Notes under the pieces: generated by a model
Database searches by the model: none
Told to the model about the DNA's origin: nothing
Seen by the model: only the letters and a program-made list of their open reading frames with translations
Assembly (NCBI RefSeq): GCF_963455295.1
Contig: NZ_OY734020.1
Span: forward strand, 3,224,001 to 3,288,000
Direction of reading: 5' to 3'
Length of the DNA stretch: 64,000 bases
From: Candidatus Thiodiazotropha sp. CDECU1
GTDB taxonomy: Bacteria; Pseudomonadota; Gammaproteobacteria; Chromatiales; Chromatiaceae
Program-made: the position numbers and the translations under genes
Part shown: positions 26,671-34,102 of the stretch, one piece after another
Numbering within the stretch: position 1 is the stretch's first letter
Layout of the letters: the number at the start of each line of letters is the position of its first letter

Positions 26671-27555
26671 ATGGATACCCTCTACCATCAAAAACGACCC
26701 CTCATGAGCGATGAGGGACTGGCTGCCGCGGTAGAGGCTGTTGCGGTTGATGAGTATGGCGATATCAGAAACGGCCATGTGGCCGCGGAACGCGCGCTCA
26801 CCCTCTATCTGGACAAGCAGGAGCTGGTGACCCTGATGACCCTGGGCACCCGCCCGGAGATGTTGGTACTGGGATGGCTGCGCAATCAACGACTGGTGGA
26901 GGATATCGAGCAGATCAAGGCGATACAGGTCGATTGGGAGACCGATTCCGTCGCCATCACCACCTATCAGGGGGTGCAGGGATTGAAGGAGAAGATGGCA
27001 CGCAAGACGGTCACTACCGGTTGCGGTCAGGGGACGGTGTTCGGCGACCTGATGGATGATCTGGATAAGATCGAGCTGCCACGGAGAAGCATACGCCAAT
27101 CCGAGATATACCGACTCCTGCACACCCTGAACGAACACAATCAAGTCTACCAACGGGCGGGGGCGGTGCACGGATGTGCCCTCTGCAGTGAGGAGCAGAT
27201 CCATCTCTTCATCGAGGATGTGGGCCGGCATAACGCGGTCGATGCCATCGCCGGTCACATGTGGCTCGAGGGGACCGACGGCAGCGACAAGCTCTTCTAT
27301 ACCACCGGTCGGCTCACCTCGGAGATGGTGATCAAGGTCGCCCAGATGGGGATCCCGATCCTGCTCTCCCGCTCAGGCATAACACAGATGGGATTGGAAC
27401 TGGCGAAAAAGGTCGGCGTCACCCTGATCGCCCGAGCCAAGGGCAGACACTTCCTGGTCTACAACGGGGCGGAACAGATAAGTTTCGATGCAGTGCCGGA
27501 GGTTCGCCCCCGCAGCACCGGGTCACGACATGCCAGTCAGAGCAAAAGCCGATAA
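26671..27555 (+). CDS. fdhD: Formate dehydrogenase sulfurtransferase FdhD
   Basis: A 294-residue FdhD-family protein. It contains TTGCGQG near 111, GAVHGCALC (the CxxC thought to carry the transferred sulfur) near 165-172, FIEDVGRHNAVDAIAG near 182-197 and TTGRLTSEMVIK near 211-222. FdhD moves sulfur from the cysteine desulfurase IscS to the molybdenum/tungsten cofactor of formate dehydrogenase before insertion, a step needed for activity. It starts ten bases after moaA, with the regulator gene 12 bases downstream, so cofactor synthesis and FDH maturation are co-expressed. Confidence 0.94.
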   Translation: MDTLYHQKRPLMSDEGLAAAVEAVAVDEYGDIRNGHVAAERALTLYLDKQELVTLMTLGTRPEMLVLGWLRNQRLVEDIEQIKAIQVDWETDSVAITTYQGVQGLKEKMARKTVTTGCGQGTVFGDLMDDLDKIELPRRSIRQSEIYRLLHTLNEHNQVYQRAGAVHGCALCSEEQIHLFIEDVGRHNAVDAIAGHMWLEGTDGSDKLFYTTGRLTSEMVIKVAQMGIPILLSRSGITQMGLELAKKVGVTLIARAKGRHFLVYNGAEQISFDAVPEVRPRSTGSRHASQSKSR

Positions 27556-27567
27556 GGGGGATAGGTT

Positions 27568-28482
27568 ATGGTAGCAGTGATGACCCAGGATCAACATGTC
27601 TTCATGAACGTCAAACAGGTGGCGGAGTATCTTCATCTGAATGAGAAGAAGATCTATTCCCTGGTCAACGAAGAGCGTATCCCCGCCACCAAGATCACCG
27701 GCAAATGGTTGTTCCCGAGAGAGCTGGTGGATCGCTGGATGCTCGACTCCGCCCACGGCGGCCTGATGACCAACAGGCTGGTGATAGCCGGCAGTGACGA
27801 TCCCCTGCTCTATCGCCTGATCATGACCTTTGCCGAGGAGACCGGCTCCCATGCCCTGATCAGTTACTCCCCCACGGGCACCCGCCTTGGTCTGGAACTG
27901 CTGCAGGCCAACCGCATCGACGCCTGCGGGATCCACTGGGGACCGAATCAGGAGAGCCATACACGCCATCCGGCGCTGCTGCGTCAATATCCTCAGTTTC
28001 GCCATTGGGTGCTGATACGTTTGTTTCGCCGTGAACAGGGATTGATGGTGAAGCGCAAGATCGAACAACAGGGGCTGCAGCCGGAACACCTCTTCGACCA
28101 GGGATATCGTTGGACCATGCGCCAGAGCGGTGCCGGTGCACAACGTTTTCTGATGGAGGTGCTCAGCGATTACGGCACCAGCACGGAGAGGTTGAATTGC
28201 GTCACCACCGCCCTGTCGGAACGGGAGGCGGCCGCCAGCATCGCCATGGATCATGCGGATGTGGCCCCGGGAGCACGGGCCGCCGCCAATGAGTATGGAC
28301 TGGGTTTTATTCCCTTCGGCTGGGAGTCCTTCGACCTGACCCTGCCCCGCAGCATCTGGTTTCGGCGCCTGTTCCAGGATCTCATCGGACGCCTGCGTTC
28401 AGCCGAATGCACGGTGATGGCCAAACAACTGACCGGTTACGACCTGCGAGAAGCGGGAGAGCTGGTATGGGGGGACGAGTAA
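27568..28482 (+). CDS. Excisionase-type HTH / PBP-like domain regulator
   Basis: A 304-residue protein. Residues about 10-58 are an excisionase-like winged HTH (MNVKQVAEYLHLNEKKIYSLVN... GKWLFPRELVDRWM), predicted to bind DNA. Residues about 70-295 resemble the periplasmic-binding-protein-like domain (PF12727 type), including SYSPTGTRLGLELLQANRIDACGIH and TTALSEREAAASIAMDHADVAPG. Such domains bind small anions or molybdopterin-related ligands and occur in regulators near molybdenum genes. Located after moaA and fdhD, a role in sensing molybdate, tungstate or cofactor is a reasonable inference, but no ligand is known. A weak GGGGGAT-type ribosome site precedes the ATG. Confidence 0.8.
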   Translation: MVAVMTQDQHVFMNVKQVAEYLHLNEKKIYSLVNEERIPATKITGKWLFPRELVDRWMLDSAHGGLMTNRLVIAGSDDPLLYRLIMTFAEETGSHALISYSPTGTRLGLELLQANRIDACGIHWGPNQESHTRHPALLRQYPQFRHWVLIRLFRREQGLMVKRKIEQQGLQPEHLFDQGYRWTMRQSGAGAQRFLMEVLSDYGTSTERLNCVTTALSEREAAASIAMDHADVAPGARAAANEYGLGFIPFGWESFDLTLPRSIWFRRLFQDLIGRLRSAECTVMAKQLTGYDLREAGELVWGDE

Positions 28483-28666
28483 TCTACCCAAACCCACCTG
28501 AATACCCAGAATAACCAATCTTGGAAAAGTGCGCGCAAATCGCAAGCTGCCGGGAAGTTTTGAATTCTTAGTTTTGAGTTTTTAGTTATTCGGCCACGAT
28601 TATTTTTCTTTGCCGCTTATCAATTCCACTGCGATAAGAGTACAAAATCACACGAAGAAATATCTA

Positions 28667-28764
28667 CTCAAAACTCAAAACTCAAAACTCAAAACTCAAA
28701 ACTCAAAACTCAAAACTCAAAACTCAAAACTCAAAACTCAAAACTCAAAACTCAAAACTCAAAA
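28667..28764. repeat. Heptanucleotide microsatellite, (CTCAAAA)x14
   Basis: Fourteen uninterrupted copies of CTCAAAA span 98 bases. A short inverted relative (AGTTTTGAGTTTTTAG) lies about 90 bases upstream, near 28570-28585. The array ends 17 bases before a perfect TATAAT and 54 bases before the start codon of the gene at 28819, so copy-number changes would alter the promoter's -35 and upstream region. Confidence 0.9.
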
Positions 28765-28787
28765 CTGCAGAGCATAACTTGTATAAT
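28759..28787 (+). promoter_or_regulatory. Sigma-70-like promoter overlapping the CTCAAAA array
   Basis: TATAAT at 28782-28787 is a perfect -10 element. At 17-bp spacing the -35 position (28759-28764) falls on the last repeat unit and reads TCAAAA, a poor -35. The A-rich, 7-bp periodic array would replace or modulate -35 and UP-element contacts. Confidence 0.5.
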
Positions 28788-28818
28788 GGTTGGGTTAACT
28801 GAGTAAACTGATTAACCA

Positions 28819-29250
28819 ATGAAGACCGGCTATCTAACCCTCGAGACCCACCCGGAACACCAGGATTTTGTGCGCGTCCTGGTCAAGGATGAGCTGCCAA
28901 ACACCCAAGCGGCCACTCACGGATCGCAAATACGCTATATCGCCCGCTTCAACGATATCGATGCGGGCCAGATGCATCTGCATAATATGCTGCATAACAA
29001 CCTGGTTGATCTGGACAACCATATCTATCGTATCGAACTGAATAAGGCCATCGCCGCCGTCGAGGCGGATGACCTGAACCATACCCGGGTGTGGATCGAT
29101 CCAGAATTGGATGAAACTGACAGATCCCTCATCGACGATCAGACCACCAAGTTCAAACTGCGCCATAAAAGGTGGAACAGGATTTGGCTTATCGTTGGCG
29201 GTCTCTTCGTCGTCTACTTCTTCTTCATGACCATGTTCAGTCAGATATAG
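28819..29250 (+). CDS. Hypothetical protein with C-terminal membrane anchor
   Basis: A 143-residue protein of unrecognised family. Residues 1-118 are soluble, charged and rich in His and Asp (IARFNDIDAGQMHLHNMLHN around 40-60). Residues about 122-140 form one hydrophobic segment (IWLIVGGLFVVYFFFMTMF), so it is likely tail-anchored with the bulk in the cytoplasm. It is downstream of the CTCAAAA array and a TATAAT box, and so may be expressed variably. The next gene is convergent. Confidence 0.65.
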   Translation: MKTGYLTLETHPEHQDFVRVLVKDELPNTQAATHGSQIRYIARFNDIDAGQMHLHNMLHNNLVDLDNHIYRIELNKAIAAVEADDLNHTRVWIDPELDETDRSLIDDQTTKFKLRHKRWNRIWLIVGGLFVVYFFFMTMFSQI

Positions 29251-29277
29251 GATGTGAGGTACGAATGTGCTCCACGA

Positions 29278-30273
29278 CTATTTTTCAATTTCATCACTAA
29301 GTTTAAGCACGTAATCGAAAACCCCGTATACGACTTGTGCCATCTTCCCATAGTCAAGACGCGCGGCTGTATCAGCTTCCGAATGGTAAGCTCGATTTCT
29401 ATAAAATGCGGTATCGGTAACCATCACAGCCGGATACCCATAGCGCCAGAAGTTCAAGTGATCTGAAAAATCCACACCCGGAATGAATGTGGGGGCGTTA
29501 ATCGAATACACAGGAAGGTCGATGACCTGAGCCATAGCCGTTTTCATTCGCTGGGCCTGGGTAGACAACATTTTATCGACCACGGCAATATAGTTTCCGA
29601 TCCTGGGATAGTAGAGGTTCAACAACAGCATGGGGTAGTCTTGACTTCCCTTTGCCTCCGAATAATAGCCAATCATCTCCAGCGCAATCATCAATTTGAC
29701 CGCAGCACCAGTCTCAGCGAGAGACCTCGCATATACCGCACTACCCATATTGTCCGATCGGAAAAAAGGCGGCTCTTCCAGAGTGAACGCTACCAGTGCG
29801 ATCCTTGTTTTAAGCTCTTTTTCTGCGAGCAATCTGCCGATTTCGAGCAACCCCGCCACACCGCTGGCGTTATCATCCGCGCCCGGAAATTCCCCCTTGG
29901 CATCGTAGTGAGCACCGATGACGATGATTTCCTGGTCCGGTGGCCCATATTCCCCAATGATATTTTTGTACTCAACCCCATCAACCTCGAATAGTTGTTC
30001 ACTGACGCGCGCACCTGAGGATCTTAGTGAATCCGCAATGTAATTCGCTACCTTGTTCAGGTTGTCTGGATGTGTGTAATCTCTTGGTGCCAGCTCCTCG
30101 GACAACATCAATATGTGTTTTTTCAGTGCAGGTTGGTCAACCAGCTGAGGGGAGGCCTTTGATGCATCTTTGAAGGAAATACTGGGTCTAGCGAGAAGCA
30201 GCCATAGCAAGCCGAGAATGACTATGAGGGCGGCTGCGATTCGACTGATCGATGTCAATAGGTTTAAAAGCAT
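29278..30273 (-). CDS. M28-family zinc peptidase, membrane-anchored
   Basis: A 331-residue protein with an N-terminal membrane segment (residues 4-27) and an M28 aminopeptidase core. Candidate metal ligands are His in GAHYDAKG, Asp in GADDNASGVAGLLE, Glu in LEEPPFF and His in AYHSEADTAA, in the order and spacing of dizinc M28 enzymes. It should hydrolyse peptides or act as a glutaminyl-peptide cyclotransferase-like enzyme in the periplasm. The segment VDFSDHLNFWRYGYPAVMVTDTAFYRN is also typical. It follows the small periplasmic protein gene by 20 bases on the same strand. Confidence 0.88.
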   Translation of the reverse strand: MLLNLLTSISRIAAALIVILGLLWLLLARPSISFKDASKASPQLVDQPALKKHILMLSEELAPRDYTHPDNLNKVANYIADSLRSSGARVSEQLFEVDGVEYKNIIGEYGPPDQEIIVIGAHYDAKGEFPGADDNASGVAGLLEIGRLLAEKELKTRIALVAFTLEEPPFFRSDNMGSAVYARSLAETGAAVKLMIALEMIGYYSEAKGSQDYPMLLLNLYYPRIGNYIAVVDKMLSTQAQRMKTAMAQVIDLPVYSINAPTFIPGVDFSDHLNFWRYGYPAVMVTDTAFYRNRAYHSEADTAARLDYGKMAQVVYGVFDYVLKLSDEIEK

Positions 30274-30292
30274 ATTTAATTACTATTATATT

Positions 30293-30727
30293 TCACTCTC
30301 CGAAAACAATGGATTTTGGCAAAACCATTACTGCCTCAGTATGAAATTTGAACTCAGTTGCCACCCATTTACCAGAATTGGACCGGTACGACTGAAAGCG
30401 CCCAAACAATGGTCCTTTAGTGTAATTCATCACGAATACTATCATGTGCACTCGCTTGGATAGCTGATGATCTTTTACAATATCGTACCCTACGTATTCT
30501 CCATAATAATCCTCTACCTGCCTAAGCACATTTGCTTGAGCCAACGCCTCTTTACTGCCTTCAAGCCCGCTATCCTTTATCCAGCTCTCGATGGCTGCCT
30601 TTGCACCACCCTTGGTATACGCTTCGAGTCCTCGTGTAACTATCGAGATGGCGTCATTGTTTTCAGCAAAAGAAGTCAATGGAGTTAGTAGTGATAACGT
30701 GAGAACTAGTATTATCTTATTCATCAT
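30293..30727 (-). CDS. Small periplasmic protein of unknown function
   Basis: A 144-residue protein with a Sec signal peptide (IILVLTLSLLTPLTSFA, cleaved near residue 21). GGGAGAAG precedes the first ATG by a few bases. The mature part is helical at first (VTRGLEAYTKGGAKAAIESWIKDS) and then becomes beta-rich, which suggests a small alpha+beta fold such as an NTF2-like or DUF4440-like protein, but I do not recognise a family. It may be co-transcribed with the M28 peptidase, 20 bases downstream. Confidence 0.65.
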   Translation of the reverse strand: MMNKIILVLTLSLLTPLTSFAENNDAISIVTRGLEAYTKGGAKAAIESWIKDSGLEGSKEALAQANVLRQVEDYYGEYVGYDIVKDHQLSKRVHMIVFVMNYTKGPLFGRFQSYRSNSGKWVATEFKFHTEAVMVLPKSIVFGE

Positions 30728-30750
30728 TGTCTTCTCCCTTGAAGTCTAAA

Positions 30751-31506
30751 TTAGCCAGTTGTTGTAATATATGGTTCATGATCCTTAGTTAGCTCATCAA
30801 AAGAAACGGATAGCGCTATTATCTCTATTGCCAACAGCATCAAGCTGGCAATAAGCAGTACAATATCCAAAACAATATTTATCCCAGATAGAAACATTGG
30901 CACAAGAGAAAGTATTGCCGGAAAAAAGCCAACGATAATAACAAGGCGCCATCCATTGCCTTCTGTTACATCCCACGCCCAGTTCCAAGTTGTTACATGT
31001 TCAATTGCAGTAGCTGGAAAGAGAATACTCAATCTTGCAAACACATAAATACCGGGCAACACAGTGATACCCAATAATGCCATGAAATAATAAGAGTTAT
31101 TACAGCCTGGTACAAGTGCTGTAAGTGAACCAGCTAAAAACATTCCCAACACTGCGAAAACATATAAATAAAAGTATGCAATGAATGCCCAGCCTGCATA
31201 GCGCCACTCTCTATAATTCCATTTCAAAACTCCGTATTTCGTTGTTGATCCTGTACCTAAAAGAATATTTCTATGGCAGGTAATTGCAAAGATGACAAGT
31301 AAAATACCGGATATAAGGAAATAGATGATACCGGTGACAGTGTTATGGGGCACAAACCCATACTCATAAATAAGATCGAGTGCAAGCATTGCTATGCCTG
31401 ATGGCAGCAGGGCCATAGATAAGGTCTTCCACCTTAGAATAGGAATACTTATGGCATGTTTAATGACCGACAATATATTGAGTTTGTTCTTGATAGGATC
31501 ATCCAT
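30751..31506 (-). CDS. Hypothetical multi-pass membrane protein
   Basis: About 251 residues from the ATG at 31506, with six or so hydrophobic segments, so an integral inner-membrane protein. No family motif is recognised; the layout (a short polar N-terminus, then six helices without charged pores) is common in DUF-type membrane proteins. No ribosome binding site supports a particular start; an upstream extension of 24 codons is open. It precedes the periplasmic protein gene by 23 bases and may be in its operon. Base composition is more AT-rich than in the FDH region. Confidence 0.6.
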   Translation of the reverse strand: MDDPIKNKLNILSVIKHAISIPILRWKTLSMALLPSGIAMLALDLIYEYGFVPHNTVTGIIYFLISGILLVIFAITCHRNILLGTGSTTKYGVLKWNYREWRYAGWAFIAYFYLYVFAVLGMFLAGSLTALVPGCNNSYYFMALLGITVLPGIYVFARLSILFPATAIEHVTTWNWAWDVTEGNGWRLVIIVGFFPAILSLVPMFLSGINIVLDIVLLIASLMLLAIEIIALSVSFDELTKDHEPYITTTG

Positions 31507-31661
31507 GTTTTGTAATGCAATCGTCCAGTCACAAGCACGTCGTGTAAACGTGAATATATGGAGACTATTGTTATACAACAGTTAGTTTCAGTTTTTTCAC
31601 CTGCTTGAGATTTGTATTCTTTCTAGCATGCTAAGAATTATATTGGTCCTGCATCTCCAGC

Positions 31662-32252
31662 CTACTTTCGGTACTTCGGCCCAGAGCCTTGGACATCTGT
31701 TACTATTCCTGAGCGTCCCCCGTCATTTTTTATCTGATCAGGGCTGAATTTCGCGGGTTGCAAGCCACCCATTTTAACCACAGCCTTGTCTTCTAAAACC
31801 TCCTTGACCTTGTACCCGGCAACGTTAAATTCAAGAAAGTAATCCCGATCAGGTTCTGCTGTAAATTCAAAGAGAGGCTGTTTTCCCGCTAATTTACTGA
31901 GCAAGCTACGCAGAACCATTATCTCCGGTATTTTTTCGAGGGCCTTGATTTCAATGGAGCCCGGATCGGTAACAAAGGTGCAATAACTACCATTGATGAG
32001 TTGGCCGGCATACTGATTGTTGATGAAAATTTCCGCCTTGTTTACAGCTCCCACAAAACGGGATTCGCGATAAACGTAGATAACAGTCTTTGAGGGCTCG
32101 ACAATCGTCGGAGTAAATGCGACAGCCGTCTCTTTAGTCGAAGCACACCCACCTAAATGTAATGTAGTGACAATAGTTAAAACCAAGAGCAGTGCAGGAG
32201 AGAGAGATATGCGATCCAAGAGGAATGTTAATGACTGTCTACGGTACTTCAT
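31662..32252 (-). CDS. DUF2846 lipoprotein
   Basis: A 196-residue protein. The hydrophobic N-terminus ends in LHLGGCAS, a strong lipobox with Cys36. The following domain matches DUF2846: VIYVYRESRFVGAVNKAEIFINNQYAGQLINGSYCTF, then a region ending FEFTAEPDRDYFLEF. GGGGACATCAAC precedes the ATG. Such proteins are small outer-membrane or periplasm-facing lipoproteins of unknown role. It is likely monocistronic. Confidence 0.8.
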   Translation of the reverse strand: MKYRRQSLTFLLDRISLSPALLLVLTIVTTLHLGGCASTKETAVAFTPTIVEPSKTVIYVYRESRFVGAVNKAEIFINNQYAGQLINGSYCTFVTDPGSIEIKALEKIPEIMVLRSLLSKLAGKQPLFEFTAEPDRDYFLEFNVAGYKVKEVLEDKAVVKMGGLQPAKFSPDQIKNDGGRSGIVTDVQGSGPKYRK

Positions 32253-32550
32253 GTTGATGTCCCCTATTTTTTAACTATTTTTAATATTGGTTATTCATCC
32301 ATCTAATTTGTTGTATGAATCAGTTATAGTGGTTCGGTATGCCTCATAAATAAGAGGATTTTCCGCAGACCCATGATTTGAGATATCCTCGTGCGAATAC
32401 AGTATCGTTAGATCAACCCTGTTCTTGTGTTCCATTCGAAATAGCATCCCTGTGACCGAGGAGAAATTGAACCGGCTTTCTTTTTAGAACATCCAGCAAT
32501 AAACCGCAAGGAAATTAGGTGAAATAGCAGTTTTATACCTTTAGATACCC
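32253..32550. other. Intergenic region upstream of the DUF2846 gene
   Basis: About 300 bases with no gene. It carries the presumed DUF2846 promoter; I see no recognisable box or RNA. Confidence 0.35.
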
Positions 32551-32572
32551 GGTGCGGCAAGCCGCACCCTAC
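32551..32572. repeat. REP-like palindrome, family B
   Basis: GGTGCGGC-AA-GCCGCACC followed by CTAC, five bases from the moaB stop codon on the minus strand. It is identical to the family B copy at 59824 and, over its length, to that at 14716. Confidence 0.8.
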
Positions 32573-32576
32573 GCTT

Positions 32577-33098
32577 CTATTTCTCATGCAGCCTCGGCAT
32601 CAACTCCACCAGATTGCAGGGGCGCGTTCTGTAGTCGAGCTGGGCCGAGATCAGCTTGCCCCAGCCATCCATACAGGCGCCGGTCGATCCTGGCAGGCAG
32701 AAGATAAAGGTGCCATTGGCAACACCTGCAATCGTCCTCGATTGCAGGGTCGAGGTGCCGATGGTCTCATAGGAGAGCACCCGGAACATCTCGCCAAAGC
32801 CATCGATGACCTTGTCCAGTAACGGGGTTACCGCCTCCGGTGTGCCATCCCGTCCCGTGAGACCGGTGCCGCCGGTGGTGATCACCACCTGCACATCGCC
32901 ATCCGCGATCCATTTTGAAACCACTTCGCGGATGCGATAGATATCATCAGGAACGATCACCTTGTCCGCCAACCTGTGCCCGGCATCCTCCAGCAGGCCC
33001 TTGAGTTTGAGACCAGATTTGTCATCCGCTTCCGTTCTTGTGTCAGAGACGGTCAGCAGCGCGATGTTCAATGGTATAAATTTTCGTTCTTCACTCAT
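32577..33098 (-). CDS. moaB: Molybdenum cofactor biosynthesis protein MoaB
   Basis: A 173-residue MoaB/MogA-like protein. It has NIALLTVSDTRTEADDKSG near 9-27, VVITTGGTGLTGRDGTPEAV near 70-89 and CLPGSTGACMDGW near 134-146, the adenylyltransferase signature. It acts on molybdopterin before metal insertion by MoeA. AAAGGAG precedes the start. It is not in the moaA or moeA operon, but lies midway between the two, flanked on both sides by family B palindromes. It completes most of the pathway present here (MoaA, MoaB, MobA, MobB, MoeA). Confidence 0.93.
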   Translation of the reverse strand: MSEERKFIPLNIALLTVSDTRTEADDKSGLKLKGLLEDAGHRLADKVIVPDDIYRIREVVSKWIADGDVQVVITTGGTGLTGRDGTPEAVTPLLDKVIDGFGEMFRVLSYETIGTSTLQSRTIAGVANGTFIFCLPGSTGACMDGWGKLISAQLDYRTRPCNLVELMPRLHEK

Positions 33099-33175
33099 TT
33101 TCTGTTATCTCCTTTGGTGGCGTGAGTAAGCACACTACTTTAGCTGGATTGTCGCGGATGAAAAACCAATAGAAT

Positions 33176-33323
33176 GTAGGGTGCGGTGTGCCGCACCATA
33201 TATACATTCGATTGTTTACACTCGTTCCCACGCTACTGCGTTGGAACTAGAAAATATATAGGGGGGTGATTGGTGGGGCTGGGCTACACGCTAGAGGAAA
33301 TGGTGCGGCTAGCCGCACCCTAC
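33176..33323. repeat. Inverted pair of family B REP-like palindromes
   Basis: Copies in opposite orientation lie at 33176-33198 (GTAGGGTGCGG..., loop TGTG-type variant) and 33301-33323 (GGTGCGGC-TA-GCCGCACC). About 100 bases without coding signal separate them. After the second copy comes GCGTGTATTTGC, a degenerate version of the ATTTGCGG tail, near the stop codon at 33355. Confidence 0.7.
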
Positions 33324-33354
33324 ATAAAAACAGTTGCGTGTATTTGCAAACTTA

Positions 33355-33891
33355 TCACTTTGGCCTCTTTTTGTAGACCTCATCGAAGAGGGTCTCGAGG
33401 ATTTCATGGCTGCCTCGTATGCCGTCTATCACCTGCTTGGCCCAGTCGAAATAGGTCTGGCTTCTCTGCAATGACCAACCGGCAGGGGGACTTCTGTCGA
33501 TGTCACGCAGATTGGCGATCTTGTCCGCGAGTTTGATCAGTTTTGCCTTGTATGTGAGGTCCGGTGCATGTTTGATCTGCAACGCCTTTCGCTCAAGCTG
33601 CGGCAAGGTTCCGTCATCGGTCACCTCCATCACCAGGCTGGCGATGGTGGGCCCGAATTCGGCCTGGATCTCCTCCACGGTGGCATCGGTATCCTCGATG
33701 GTGTCGTGTAGCAAGGCGGCAAGCAGGGTATCGAGATCAGTTATTTCACCCTCGTTGACAAGGATGTCCACCAGAGTAATTGGATGATTGATATAGGGCG
33801 ATGCCTCGATATCCTTACGGCGCTGATGACGATGCTTTTGAGTAGCAAATGCCAGGGTTTTTATCAGTTGTTTTAGTTCCGGGCTGTTCAT
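33355..33891 (-). CDS. HD-domain phosphohydrolase, MESH1/SpoT-hydrolase-like
   Basis: A 178-residue stand-alone HD protein. It contains HRHQRRKDIEASPYINHPITLVDILV near 20-45, LLAALLHDTIEDTDAT near 56-71 (the HD metal site) and KLIKLADKIANLRDI near 118-132. These match the (p)ppGpp hydrolase half of RelA/SpoT and small SAH/MESH1-like enzymes, so cleavage of an alarmone or a related 3'-phosphate nucleotide (such as NADPH) is likely. No synthetase or TGS domain is present. The C-terminal helix-rich segment is family-like. It lies between REP pairs and is probably monocistronic. Confidence 0.82.
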   Translation of the reverse strand: MNSPELKQLIKTLAFATQKHRHQRRKDIEASPYINHPITLVDILVNEGEITDLDTLLAALLHDTIEDTDATVEEIQAEFGPTIASLVMEVTDDGTLPQLERKALQIKHAPDLTYKAKLIKLADKIANLRDIDRSPPAGWSLQRSQTYFDWAKQVIDGIRGSHEILETLFDEVYKKRPK

Positions 33892-33927
33892 TCTTCTCTA
33901 TTGATCATAATTCAATTTAGCCTTATT

Positions 33928-33990
33928 TGGTGGGGCAGGGCCCCACCCTACGTTCTACCCCAATGTGTAGGGTGGGGCCCTGCCCCACCA
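33928..33990. repeat. Inverted pair of family A REP-like palindromes
   Basis: Bases 33928-33951 and 33967-33990 are exact reverse complements (24 of 24) separated by 15 bases. Each half is itself a GTGGGGC/GCCCCAC palindrome, so the unit can form one long or two short stems. It lies upstream of the HD gene and downstream of the histidine kinase gene. Confidence 0.85.
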
Positions 33991-34058
33991 TAACACGCTG
34001 GACATCGACTAAAACCCACATGGACATCGTAATCTAAAACTCTTTATCAACACTTACA

Positions 34059-34098
34059 GTAGCTGGCTTATGGGAGAACCATGATGGTTCTCAGCTAC
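34059..34098. other. Nested stem-loop after the histidine kinase gene
   Basis: Outer arms GTAGCTG/CAGCTAC (34059-34065, 34092-34098) enclose inner arms GAGAACC/GGTTCTC (34074-34080, 34086-34092). It starts five bases after the kinase stop codon on the minus strand. No T-tract follows, so Rho-independent termination is uncertain; it may stabilise the 3' end. Confidence 0.45.
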
Positions 34099-34102
34099 CC
34101 AA

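Noticed and set aside
28667-28764. CRISPR array
   Set aside because: The repeats are 7-bp and directly tandem with no spacers, so this is a microsatellite.
34059-34098. Intrinsic terminator after the histidine kinase gene
   Set aside because: The stem is good, but no T-tract follows on the minus strand, so I list it only as a stem-loop.
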